From NCBI RefSeq assembly GCF_020184175.1, contig NW_026083123.1:1-64000 (forward strand): a stretch of DNA of 64,000 bases, read 5' to 3'. This DNA is from Aphis gossypii (lineage: Eukaryota > Arthropoda > Insecta > Hemiptera > Aphididae). The notes beneath the pieces were generated by a model that had not been told where the DNA came from, did no database searches, and saw only the letters and a program-made list of their open reading frames with translations. Within the stretch, counting starts at the first letter, position 1. Each line of letters opens with the position of its first letter. Below are positions 25,301 to 37,616 of this stretch, piece by piece. The position numbers were made by a program, and so were the translations under genes.

Positions 25301-28300
25301 GTAAAATTTAGACAAAATGTGATATAACTTATTGAATAAAATGATAACATTCAATTTTTTAAAAAATTAAAACTAATTTTTAGTTTTTGTGCGTGTGTTA
25401 ATATGACTATTTTATTATTTATTTGTAAATTTAAGACATAATATTTCGTTTCTAACTAATGAAAGTATACCAAATAAATTCATTGTAAAATTTAGACAAA
25501 ATATAATATAACTTATTGAAAAAAATTAATATACTGAACTTATAAAAAAATAAAAACTTATTTTTAGTTTTTGTGCGTGTGTTAATATGACTATTTTGTT
25601 AATAATTTGCTAATTTAAAATACAAGATTTTATTTCTAACACATGAATTTATACTCAATACATTCATTGTAAAATTTAGACAAAATACGATATAACTTAT
25701 TAAATAAAATGATAACATTCAATTTTTTAAAAAATTAAAACTAATTTTTAGTTTTTGTGCGTGTGTTAATATGACTATTTTATTAATTATTTGTAAATTT
25801 AAGACATAAGATTTCATTTCTAACAAATGAAAGTATACCCAATAAATTCATTGTAAAATTTAGACAAAATAAAATACAACTCACTGAATAAAATGATAAT
25901 ATTCAAATTATTAAAAAATTAAAACTTATTTTTAGTTCTTAGAAATTGTGTTATTATGACTATTTTATTAATTATTTTCTAATTTCAGACACAAGATTTC
26001 ATTTCTATCACATAAAATTTTAACCATTAGATTCATTTTAAAATTTAGAAAAAGTATAGTATAACTTATTAAATAAAATGATAACATTCAATTTATAAAA
26101 AATTAAATTGATTTTTAGTTTTTAGTATGTGTGAGAATATGACTTTTTTGTTAATAATTTGCTAATTTAAAATACATGATTTTATTTCTAACACATGAAT
26201 TTACACCCATTATATTCATTTTAAAATTTAGAAAAAAAATATAATAAAACTCACTGAATAAAATGATAATATTCAAATTATTAAAAAATTAAAACTTATT
26301 TTTAGTTTTTGTGCGTTTGTTAATATGACTATTTTTTAATAATTTGCTAATTTAAGATACAAGATTTTATTTCTAACACATGAAAGTATACCCATTAGAT
26401 GAATTTTGAAATTTAGAAAAAATAAAATACAACTCACTGAATAAAATGATAATATTCAATTATTAAAAAATTAAAACTCATTTTTAGTTCTTTGAAATTG
26501 TGTTATTATGACTATTTTATTAATAATTTTCTAATTTCAGACACAAGATTTCATTTCTATCACATAAAATTTTAACCATTAGATTCATTTTAAAAATTTA
26601 GAAAAAGTATAGTATAACTTATTAAATAAAATGATAACATTCAATTTATAAAAAGTTAAAACTTAATTTTAGTTTTTAGAACGTGTGTAAATATGACTAT
26701 TTTGTTAAAAATTTTCTAATTTAAGACCCATCATTTCATTTCTAACAATTGAAAGTATACCCATTATATTCATTTTAAAATTTAGAAAAAAAATATAATA
26801 AAACTCACTGAATAAAATGATAATATTCAAATTATTAAAAAATTAAAACTTATTTTTAGTTTTTGTGCGTTTGTTAATATGACTATTTTGTTATAATTTG
26901 CTAATTTAAGATACAATATTTTATTTCTAACACATGAAAGTTATACCCATTTGATGAATTTTGAAATTTAGAAAAATTAAAATACAACTCACTGAATAAA
27001 ATGATAATATTCAAATTATTAAAAATTAAAACTTTTTAGTTCTTTGAAATTGTGTTATTATGACTATTTTATTAATTATTTTCTAATTTCAGACACAAGA
27101 TTTCATTTCTATCACATAAAATTTTAACCATTAGATTCATTTTAAAATTTAGAAAAAGTATGTATAACTTATTAAATAAAATGATAACATTCAATTTATA
27201 AAAAATTAAAACTTAATTTTAGTTTTTAGAACGTGTGTTAATATGACTATTTTGTTAAAATTTTTCTAATTTAAGACCCATCATTTCATTTCTAACAATT
27301 GAAAGTATACCCAATAGATTCTTTTAAAATTTAGAAAAAATATGATATAAATCATTGAATAAAATATTATATTGAATTTATAAAAAAATAAAAACTAATT
27401 TTTAGTTTTTGTTGTGTGTTAATATGACTATTTTATTCATTATTTGCTAATTAAGACACAAGATTTCATTTCTAACAATTGAATGTATACCCAATAGATT
27501 CATTTTAAAATTTAGAAAAAATATGATAAATCTCAATGAATAAAATGATAATATTTAATTTATAAAAAAGAATTAAAACTAATTTTTAGTTTTTAATTGT
27601 TAAATATGGTTTTAGGACCATACAGACCTATGCAGCCACTTATCCAGCTAATCACATGAATTATTCAATATTGCCTATATCCAACCCCTTGAGAACAGTA
27701 GGCTTTCAACATTCTTAGTTCTTAATATGTGTGTTATTATGACCATTTTATTAAGTATTTGCTAATTTAAGACATAAGAATTTATTTCTAACACTTAAAA
27801 TTATAAAAATTAGATGAATTTTGAAATTTAGAAAAAATATTATACAACTCACTGAATAAAATGATAACATTCAATTAATAATAAATTAAATTTGATTTTT
27901 AGTTTTTAGTACGTGTGTTAATATGACTTTTTTGTTAATAATTTGCTAATTTAAGATACAATTTTTTATTTCTAACACATGAATTTATAAATGTAAGATT
28001 CACTTTAAAATTTAGAAAAAATATAATATAACTTATTGAACAAAATGATAACATTCAATTTATTAAAAAATTAAAACTTATTTTTAGTTCTTAGAAATTG
28101 TGTTATTATGACCATTTTATTAAGTATTTGCTAATTTAAGACATAAGAATTTATTTCTAACACTTAAAATTATAAAAATTAGATGAATTTTGAAATTTAG
28201 AAAAAATATAATATAACTTATTGAACAAAATGATAACATTCAATTTATTAAAAAATTAAAACTTATTTTTAGTTTTTAGTAAGTGTGTTAATATGACTAT

Positions 28301-30480
28301 TTTGTTAATAATTTGCTAATTTAAGATACAAGATTTTATTTCTAACACATGAATTTATAACCAATAGATTCATTGTAAAATTTAGACAAAATATGATATA
28401 ACTTATTGAATAAAATGATAACATTCAATTTTTTAAAAAATTAAAACTAATTTTTAGTTTTTGTGCGTGTGTTAATATGACTATTTTATTAATTATTTGT
28501 AAATTTAAGAATAAGATTTCATTTCTACAAATGAAAGTATACCCAATAAATTCATTGTAAAATTTAGACAAAATTTAATATAACTTATTGAAAAAAATTA
28601 ATATCTGAACTTATAAAAAAATAAAAAATTATTTTTGGTTTTTGTGCGTGTGTTAATATGACTATTTTGTTAATAATTTGCTAATTTAAGATACAAGATT
28701 TTATTTCTAACACACGAATTTATACCCAATAGATTCATTTTAAAATTTAGAAAAAATATGATAAATCTCAATGAATAAAATGATAATATTTAATTTATAA
28801 AAGAATTAAAACTAATTTTTAGTTTTTAATTGTTAATATGTGTTTGAGGACCATACAGACACTATGCACCCACTTATCCAGCTAATCACAAGAATTATTC
28901 AATAATGCCTATATCCAACCCCTTGAATACAGTAGGCTTTCAACATTCTTAGTTCTTAATATGTGTGTTAATATGACTATTTTGTTAATAATTTGCTAAT
29001 TTAAGATACAAGATTTCATTTCTAACAAATGAAAGTATACTCAATACATTCATTGTAAAATTTAGAAAAAATATATTATAAATCATTGAATAAAAGTATT
29101 ATATTAAATGTATAAAATAATTACATCTAATTTTTAGTTTTTAGTACGGGTGTGAATATGACTATTTTGTTAATAATTTGCTAATTTAAGCTACAAGATT
29201 TTATTTTTAACACATGAATTTATACCCGTTATATTCATTTTAAAATTTAGAAAAAATATAATACAACTTACTGAATAAAATGATAATATTCAAATTATTA
29301 AAAAATTACATCTAATTTTTAGTTTTTAGTACATGTTTGAATATTACTATTTTGTTAATAATTTGCTAATTTAAGATACAAGATTTTATTTCTAACACAT
29401 GAATTTATAACCAATAGATTCATTGTAAAATTTAGACAAAATATGATATAACTTATTGAATAAAATGATAATATTCAAATTATTAAAAAATTAAAACTTA
29501 TTTTTAGTTCTTAGAATTTGTGTTATTATGACTATTTTATAAATTATTATCTAATTTCAGACACAAGATTTCATTTCTATCACATAAATTTTTAACCATT
29601 AGATTCATTTTAAAATTTAGAAAAATTATAGTATAACTTATTAAATAAAATGATAACATTCAATTTATAATAAATTAAATTTGATTTTTAGTTTTTAGTA
29701 CGGGTGTGAATATGACTTTTTTAATAATAATTTGCTAATTTAAGATACAAGATTTTATTTCTAACACATGAATTTATACCCATTAAATTCATTTTAAAAT
29801 TTAGAAAAAATATGATATATCTCAATGAATAAAATGATAACATTCAATTTATTAAAAATTAAAACTTATTTTCAGTTTTTAGAACGTGTGTAAATATGAC
29901 TATTTTGTTAAAAATTTGCTAATTTAAGACACAACATTTCATTTCTAACAATGATAGTATACCCAATAGATTCTTTGTAAAATTTAGTAAAAATATGATA
30001 TAAATCATTGAAAAAAGTATTATATTGAATTTATAAAAAAATAAAACTTTTTTTAGTTTTTGTGCGTGTGTTAATATGACTATTTTATTCATTATTTGCT
30101 AATTTAAGACACAAAATTTCATTTCTAACAATTGAATGTATACCCAATAGATTCATTTTAAAATTTAGAAAAAATATGATATATCTCAATGAATAAAATG
30201 ATAATATTTAATTTATATAAGAATTAAAACTAATTTTTAGTTTTTAATTGTTAATATGTGTTTGAGGACCATACAGACACTATGCACCCACTTATCCAGC
30301 TAATCACAAGAATTATTCAATATTGCCTATATCCAACCCCTTGAAAACAGTAGGCTTTCAACATTCTTAGTTCTGAATATGTGTGTTATTATGACCATTT
30401 TATTAAATATTGGCTAATTTAAGACATAAGATTTCATCTCTAACAAATTATTTTAAAATTTTTAATTAGATTTTTAATTC
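16305..30480. repeat. AT-rich satellite array, ~184-bp monomers in higher-order units
   Basis: About 14 kb of tandem monomers. Each has the order TGACTATTTTRTTAATAATT, AATTTAAGAYACAAGATTTY, a TCATTTTAAAATTTAGAAAA core, and ACTCACTGAATAAAATGATA. Successive starts at 24169, 24354, 24538 and 24722 give spacings of 185, 184 and 184. Some monomers carry an extra ~138-bp segment (starting GTGTTTGAGGACCA, ending ACAGTAGGCTTTCAACATTC) near 16686, 19381, 20958, 22931, 24903, 27607, 28840 and 30258. Intervals of 1973 and 1972, and of 2695 and 2704, show higher-order units of about 10 and 14 monomers. There is no coding content. The array is most likely chromosomal satellite DNA. Confidence 0.92.
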
Positions 30481-30730
30481 TTAAAGTGTGTAAATATGAC
30501 TATTATGTTTATAATTTGATAATAAAAATTATTGATTATACTTGCAATGTACAATTAAAAAAAAAAAATTATCTTTTTAAATTTTATTATGTGAGTAAAC
30601 ATTCCTACTTCAATTTTAATTTGCTAATAAACCATAATATTTTCATACATTTTATACTGTATTTTTTTGAGATTTTTAGGACGTTAAAATCTCAGCCTTA
30701 GACTTAAAACTATTTGTTGTAGATATTACT
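30481..30730. other. Transition between satellite and block B
   Basis: Satellite similarity fades near 30480. The following ~250 bases are AT-rich with no gene. The corresponding junction in the second unit, near 58670, is shorter, so this stretch may be specific to the first copy. Confidence 0.4.
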
Positions 30731-31236
30731 GTTGCTGTGTCAGTTGTGTCATCGCGTAAGTTGTCGTTCTGAAATGAGACTCAAATTTTACTAGGAACCT
30801 ATGCGGCCGAATATGTCATCTTCGGTATCCGAACAGTCCGGTGTTTGGCGGCGCTGCCGCTCGCCGCATGAAAATCGCAGTGTCCGACTAGCCGCTCCTG
30901 GTACATGAAATCGGTCGATCGACCCCTAAGAACTAAACAGCAATTGGCGTGATATCACAGTAACAATATTTCAATTACATTATAAAATATATTACAATAC
31001 TTACTGATATTGTCGAAGTCGATCAACATTTCTTGGGGTAACCGATGGATTTACGACCAGGAGTCTAGCCGGAACCACGAGCGCCGCCGTAATTTTTGGA
31101 CGGCGAGTGCACCGCCACCGAACACCGGGCTCCTCGGACCGCGATGATGACGTATTCGGCCGCATAGGTTCCTAGTTAATTTTGAGTCTCATTTCAGAAC
31201 GACAACTTACGCGAAGACACAACCGCAACAGCAACA
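30731..31236. repeat. Block B core: GC-rich palindrome with ~140-bp inverted arms
   Basis: The left arm (30731-30870) and right arm (31081-31236) are inverted copies, sharing CGCGTAAGTTGTCGTTCTGA, AAATGAGACTC and AACCTATGCGGCCGAATA. The ~210-base centre holds a short exon-like sequence on the minus strand. A second copy lies at about 58694-59200, continued at 61867. The inverted arms suggest a foldback or non-autonomous DNA transposon. Alternatively this is a palindromic promoter region duplicated with the macro-repeat. No clear target-site duplication was found. Confidence 0.75.
31005..31029 (-). CDS. Putative short first coding exon (ATG plus splice donor)
   Basis: On the minus strand, AAGAA precedes ATG. 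Eight codons (MLIDFDNI) and one further base follow, then a consensus GTAAGT donor. The second block B copy, near 58980-59015, preserves the ATG, frame and donor and changes one residue (MLIDYDNI). The downstream intron would run into the satellite array. No second exon is identified, so this could be a relic of a duplicated gene start. Confidence 0.3.
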
Positions 31237-31889
31237 CCAACAATAACAGATCGTGGCAACAATAATAGTATTAATTGTTGTTGTTAATGTTATTGCATTC
31301 CGTGTACAATACACGACGACCGTGATTGAAATTTGCACCGCATTCTTGCGGAATTATAACCTCGCCGTTTTCCAGCCGAGTAAAAGAGAAAAAAAATAGA
31401 AATAAGGCCGAAAGATCACGATTCACGACCATATCATTAACGTAATAATGGTTGGAGGTTAGCAGGCATCGTGGGCGTTTTTTTTTCAAAATTATTGTAG
31501 TTCAATATTATATCAAATATATTGTACTTCATTGCGGTATGGAATTATTAGCACCGTATGTAGTCCTGTATGGCTGTATCGCACTATGAGGTACAACACA
31601 CTACTGCGTGGACAACTGCTTTGATTTGCAGTGTTATTCGGTAATAACTAATGCTTGATGCTCTAAAAAAACTCAAAAAAGGCCTTAAAAATGCAACAAA
31701 AAAAAAAAAAAATAATAACTTTAAAATAGGTACCTATAATCATTATCACCCAAAACACATTTTTTGCATTTTATAAAGCAACGTTTCGAAACACCAGAAA
31801 AAAAGATGCCTATGCATCAAACTTCCAGACCTAGTAATAACATAGACAACAAATTTATGAGTTGCATAATCGTATAAAACAAAATGTTT
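31237..31889. repeat. Block B flank, repeated near 61890-62530
   Basis: This stretch is nearly identical to the end of the second macro-repeat. Shared stretches include GCATTCCGTGTACAATACAC (one base differs) and GAATTATTAGCACCGTATGT. There is no supported gene. The minus-strand reading frame at 31271-31489 is not conserved in the second copy, which has indels inside it. Confidence 0.75.
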
Positions 31890-32229
31890 TTTTTTAAAAC
31901 TAATTTTTAGTTTTATTACATGTGTAAATATTACTATTATGTTAATAATTTGCTAATTTAAGATATAAGATTTCATTTGTAACACATAAAATTAAAATAA
32001 CAATTTCATTTAGATAAACATGATATAAATAAAGTACCTAACCTAAAAGCATTAATTATTAATTTATTATAATATGGTCTACAATAGTGTATACTTATTA
32101 AATAATATATATACCAATCACAATCAGAGCCTTTTTGACCCAATTTAAAAAAGATGAATTCATATTTTTAACAGATTTAGAGATAAAGAAAGAAAGTACA
32201 GTGGTCGATCAAACAGCTACGTGATATTT
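31890..32229. repeat. Partial monomer followed by truncated block A
   Basis: About 100 bases resemble a satellite monomer (TTAATAATTTGCTAATTTAA). They pass into block A sequence up to CAGCTACGTGATAT, where satellite resumes. The second unit has the same order near 62540-62880 but continues into full block A, so this copy of A is truncated by satellite. Confidence 0.75.
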
Positions 32230-33118
32230 TTAGTTATTAGTACGGGTGTGAATATGACTACTTTGTTAATAATTTGCTAATTTAAGACATAAGAATTTAT
32301 TTCTAACACTTAAAATTGTACCCATTAGATGAATTTTGAAATTTAGTAAAAATATATTACAACTCACTGAATAAAATGATAATATTCAAATTATTAAAAA
32401 ATTAAAACTTATTTTTAGTTTTTAGTAAGTGTGTTATTATGACTCTTTTATTAAATATTTGCTAATTTAAGACACAAGATTTCATTTCTATCATATAAAA
32501 TTTTAACCATTAGATTCATTTAAAAATTTAGAAAAAATATAATACAACTCACTGAATAAAATGATAATATTTAATTTATAAAAGAATAAAAACTAATTAT
32601 AGTTTTAATTGTTAATATGTATTTGAGGACCACACAGACACTATGCACCCTTTTATCCAGCTAATCACAAGAATTATTGAATATTGCCTATATCCAACCC
32701 CTTGAAAACAGTAGGCTTTCAACATTCTTAGTTCTTAATATGTGTGTTATTACGACCATTTTATTAAATATTTGCTAATTTAAGACATATGATTTCATTT
32801 CTAACAAATGAAAGTATACCAAATACATTCATTGTAAAATTTAGAAAAAACATGATATAAATGATTGAATAAAATGATGATATATAATTTATAAGAAAAT
32901 TAAATCTCATTTTTGGTTTTTGTAAGGGTGTAAATATGATTCTTTTATTTAATATTTGCTAATTTAAGACATAAGAATTTATTTCTAACACATAAAATTG
33001 TACCCATTAGATGAATTTTAAAATTTAGAAAAAATATAATATAACTTATTGAATAAAATGATAACATTCAATTTATTAAAAAATTAAAACTTATTTTTAG
33101 TTTTTAGAACGTGTAAAT
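32230..33118. repeat. Satellite array, left of the LINE insertion
   Basis: These are the same ~184-bp monomers as the main array, including one extra-segment monomer near 32618. The tract is interrupted at 33118 by the LINE and resumes at 37617. Confidence 0.88.
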
Positions 33119-33475
33119 CACCAGTCACGCCATTTACGCCGTCAGCGTAACATCGTTACTTCGTCGTTCCGCTTATAGTACTAGCTGTGCGAGTTAATCA
33201 CCATCGAATTTTTTCGCTGAAGTGTCTAAAAAATTCGTATTGTCTCAACCTTAAACATAACGTCTACCTTTCTTTGATCGGACCCGCGGTTGTCTCAAAA
33301 ATCGAAAATCGGTAACATATTTAATTGCTTACTTGGGCGGCGTCTGCCCGCCCGTCACGTGCGTGTTACCGGCCGACCGGCTTATCGGTCTAATTGCCTA
33401 CCGCTGCTCGCTATCTCAAGTCGACGATGCTCGACTCAAGGTCGTCGGGTAAAAATAAAAATCCCGCTCGTGCTA

Positions 33476-34795
33476 ATGTCTCGAGTCAAAACAATTCTAA
33501 TCGGCCCCCCAAAGCCGACCGATAAGACCGATAAAAACGTAAATAAGAAATTAACTATCAATACTAACTTAAACAGCGACTTACGTAATCTCTCCGATGA
33601 TTCCGACGACCAATCATGGTCTACTAATAACATCAAACGTATCGTTTCGTCAGGTCTTTCTCCTAAATATAAAGAGCCAAAAATCTCTAAAACTAACACC
33701 TCCAAATTCTCCACGCCAAATCGCTATGAAGCACTCAGTGAAGAGGTTACACCTGACTCCATGGATACGGTTGAACAAACAAATGTACCTCCTCCTACAA
33801 CTCCGCCACCTATCTTCATCACTACACCAGTCGATTTTAATGATTTTTGCAAATCCTTACTATCGATCACGGGTGAAAACGGTTTCGAATGCAAATCATC
33901 TACCAAACACCTAAAACTCACTACGACCAAAATCGAATTCTATCGCCTTATTATACATCTGCTAAACGAGAACAAATTCGAGTATTTTACTTACCAAGTC
34001 AAAGCTGATAAGCCCTATCGGGTTGTGATAAGAAATCTTCACCCAACGACGGACACAAATTCCATTAAGGACGAACTAACTTCTAAGGGCTTCGCTGTAA
34101 GAAACATCTCTAATATCCAGGCAAGACTATCCAAATCTCCTCTCCCGCTTTTCTTCGTCGATCTAGACCCGGCTCCTGAAAATCCAAATATCTTCAAACT
34201 TACCTCACTTTGCTACACCAAAATTAAAGTCGAAGAACCTCACTCCCGGAAGGACCTTCCCCAGTGCCATAGATGTCAGGACTATGGCCACACCAAAACT
34301 TATTGCAATCGCGACCCTCGCTGTGTCCGCTGCGGCAAATGTCACCTCTCTGAACTCTGTGAAAAACCAAGGGACACCCCGGCATCCTGCGCTCTCTGTG
34401 GGGAAGCACACCCTGCAAATTATAAGGGATGCATCAAACACAAAACTCTGTTGTGATCAAGAAACTCCAAACTCAAGAACTTCACCCAAACCAACTACTA
34501 TCAACACTCAAGCAACCCATCTACCACCAGCCATGCAAACCTCACCAGTTCGAACATCTCTCAGCAGACCAACCCCAACCTTGTTCAAACCAGTCCGGCC
34601 ACCCGACAGAACTCCTACGCCAGCGCAACAAAAGGTAAAACCCAATCCCCTATAAATGACTTCCCTCCCGAAAACCCTCTCTCAAATCAACTGACATCAT
34701 TCATTCATGAGCTCCAATCACTCATCACACCTCTAATAACCATCCTCTCCTCTCTCATCAATAAATTAGTTGTTACCAATGACTCTGAATACTAA
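33476..34795 (+). pseudogene. LINE ORF1 nucleic-acid-binding (gag-like) protein, one premature stop
   Basis: The frame has its first ATG at 33476. An alternative N-terminus begins at ATG 33426 in another frame (MLDSRSSGKNKNPARAN) and would need a frame change near 33520. A pre-zinc-finger domain is visible (PYRVVIRNLHP, then LTSKGFAVRNI). Three Cys/His knuckles follow: CHRCQDYGHTKTYC, CVRCGKCHLSELC and CALCGEAHPANYKGC. A TGA at 34454-34456 interrupts the frame. Beyond it the frame stays open, reads the typical SYASATKG, ends in a Leu/Ile-rich helix (FIHELQSLITPLIT), and stops at 34793-34795. That end overlaps the ORF2 start by 17 bases. The product would coat LINE RNA. Confidence 0.87.
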
Positions 34796-37473
34796 TCTAA
34801 ACTCTCCCCTGTCCATAATCTCCTGGAACGCCAATGGTCTTTCCAAACATAAGCACGAATTCCAACTCTTTCTCGAAACTAAAAATATCGACATCGCCCT
34901 TATCTCCGAAACGCACTTTACCCCCACATCGCACTCAAAAATATTTGGATATCAAGTTTATTATACTTGTCATCCGGACGGTACTGCCCACGCTGGTACC
35001 GCTATCTACATTAAAAACAATTTATCCCATCATCAATTAGCCCCACACTCTGAACCCTACTTACAAGCCACTACAATCCAAGTCAACATTGTCAACTCTA
35101 CCCCCATTGCCGTTTCTGCAATCTACTGTCCCCCTGGACCCAAAATTTCGTCTGTCGAATTTCAAACCTTTTTTTCCACCTTAGGTCAAAAATTCATAGT
35201 TGGAGGCGATTTCAACTCAAAACACCCCTACTGGGGAAACCGCTCCGCAAATACCAGAGGCCGTGCACTTAAATCTGTCTTAGAATCTATGAACTTCTCA
35301 GTGATCTCCCCCCCTTCTCCTACTTACTGGCCTTCTCACTGTAACAGACTCCCTGATATCCTTGATATATTCGTTTCCAAAATTCCAAACCACATACACT
35401 CAACCATATCAAACTTAAACGATCTCTCCTCTGAACACACCCCAATTTATCTTGAGGTGGGCGCATGGGCTACTAAACAAATTAAACCTTCCCTTACTTC
35501 TGGCAGAGTAAACTGGCCTAAATTCAAAAAATTAGTAACCGATAACATTAACCTTAAACCCTCCCTAAAAACCACCTCTGAAATCGACAGCGCTATCCTT
35601 TCCTTAACCTCCACTGTTCAAAATTCTGCCGCCGCGGCCTCGAGTAACCATCCTCCCCCCCGGAATAATACGAATTTTCCTGCCCATATCATGCTCTTAC
35701 TCGCCGATAAACGCAGAGCCAGAACCCAATGGCATAGATCTAAATACCCATCGGACAAAGCAAAGTTTAATTATCTGAAAAATAAACTAAACAAAGCTAT
35801 TCTTAAACTCAAAAACGATAGTTATCAAAATTACATCCTAAACCTCTCAACTAAAGACTCATCTTTGTGGAAGGCCACTAAAAAATTAATCCATCATAAG
35901 CCACCATCCCCCCCACTCCGTATGCCTAACAACTCATGGGCCTCCTCCGACTCCGATAAAGCCAGCATTTTCGCCGAACACTTAGCTAACGCTTTCAAAC
36001 CACATAATATCACCCCAAATAAAATTCATACTCAAAATATTACTAGATTTCTTGAATCCCCTCTCCCTATGGCCCTCCCTTCCAAACATACTAGCCCGGG
36101 TGAAATTCAATACATCATCCGCAAACTCCCAACCAAAAAAGCCCCTGGGCACGACCTAATAAGCAACTTAGTTGTCAAACATCTCCCTGAAAAATCTATC
36201 ATTCTTTTAGCACTAATTTTTAACTCTATGTTTCGTTTATCCTACTTCCCTACAGCCTGGAAACACTCAAACATAATCTTAATACCAAAACCGGACAAAC
36301 CGCCTGATGTCCCGTCTTCCTATAGACCAATATCTCTCCTCCCCACATTCGCAAAAATTTTTGAAAAAATACTCCTCTAAAGGCTACTTCCACTATCAGA
36401 CAAATTCAACATCATCCCAAACCACCAATTTGGATTCAGGTCCAAGCACTCCACCATCCACCAGCTCCACCGCACTGTCGACTTAATCTCTACCAGCATG
36501 GAATCTAAACTTTACTGTGCGGCTGTATTACCTTGACGTGGCGCAGGCCTTTGACAAGGTGTGGCACGAAGGACTTCTCTTCAAACTCAAAAAATTCCTC
36601 CCTGCCCCATACTACCTACTTTTAAAATCATACCTCGAAAATCGCACCTTCAGTGTTCGCGTTAATAACTGCTACTCGTCAAACTTCCAAATACTTGCTG
36701 GAGTCCCTCAAGGAAGTGACATCGCTCCCTTCTTATACTCTATATTCGCCCACGACACTCCGACTTCTCCTCATACATCACTGGGTACATATGCTGATGA
36801 CACGATAATCCTGGCTTCAAACCATGACCCCCAGGTAGTATCTCTCCGGCTTCAAAATCACCTCAACTCGATTCAACGATGGTCAAACCGCTGGAAGATC
36901 AAAATTAACGACGCTAAATCATCCTTTATCACCTTCTCTCTTAGACCAGGCGACTGCCCCTCCGTATCGTTTAATAATAACCAAATCCCAGTCACCCCGA
37001 CAATAAGATACCTAGGTTTGATCTTTGACAGGCGCCTCACATGGGCCCAACACCTTAAAATAAAAAGAAAAACAATCAACTCCAGACTCCATTTACTTCG
37101 CCCACTTCTTAGATCCAAGACATCTTTAAAGAATAAACTATTAATATACAAATCCATCATCAGACCTGTTTGGTCCTATGGTATCCAGATTTGGGGCTCT
37201 GCCAAATCCTCCAACACTAGAACAATCCAGACATTCCAGTCTATCTGTCTAAGGCAAATTGTCTCTGCTCCATGGTTCATCTCAAATAATAATCTCCACA
37301 AAGACCTAAATATCCCATCGCTCTCTCAATTAACAAAATCTCACTACGTCTCCTTTCATTCCAAGTTAAACCAACATTACAATCCATTAATAAAACGCAT
37401 ATCTTCTCTAACAATCCCTGATAACCCCCTGAGACGTTTAAAACGCTCCTGGCCTAGAGACCTTCTAATTTAA
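34779..37473 (+). pseudogene. LINE ORF2: endonuclease plus reverse transcriptase, two lesions
   Basis: The ATG at 34779 opens an endonuclease/exonuclease/phosphatase domain with the expected landmarks: ISWNANGL, LISETHF, GGDFNSKHPYWG and a later SSEHTPI. The reverse transcriptase follows, with KKAPGHD, SYRPISLLPTFAKIFEKIL, DVAQAFDKVWH, AGVPQGSDIAPFLYS and the catalytic YADD. The C-terminus (YGIQIWGSAK) is usual for this clade, with no RNase H. A TAA at 36378-36380 and one extra base near 36528 (GTATTACC) break the frame; otherwise it is continuous to the stop at 37471-37473. The protein would nick target DNA and copy LINE RNA. As written it cannot do so in full. Confidence 0.92.
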
Positions 37474-37616
37474 TCTGTCGGGTGGCACTACTGAGTGCCC
37501 TCCCCCATCTGTTATTCACGCTATTATGTAAATACCTTATCAATACTACTTATTGTACAAAATTGCTGTATAGATTGTAATTATATTTTAAATAAAAAAA
37601 AAAAAAAAAAAAAAAA

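Larger units (their letters stand above)
33119..37616 (+). mobile_element. Near-complete Jockey-clade-like LINE with target duplication
   Basis: The element is flanked by a 13-bp direct repeat, AGAACGTGTAAAT, at 33106-33118 and 37617-37629, both within satellite sequence. It has a ~350-base 5' UTR, two ORFs, a short 3' UTR, an AATAAA near 37591 and a terminal A tract of about 23 bases. ORF1 has zinc knuckles; ORF2 has an endonuclease and a reverse transcriptase but no RNase H. That layout fits the Jockey group. Base composition is far less AT-rich than the surrounding satellite. Only three clear lesions are seen, so the insertion is recent. Confidence 0.93.

Noticed and set aside
16305..30480. 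CRISPR array
   Set aside because: Monomers are ~184 bp, contiguous and similar throughout, with no repeat/unique-spacer pattern, and the genome is eukaryotic.
33436..37160. Minus-strand reading frames across the LINE
   Set aside because: They are antisense to ORF1 and ORF2, which have clear domains.
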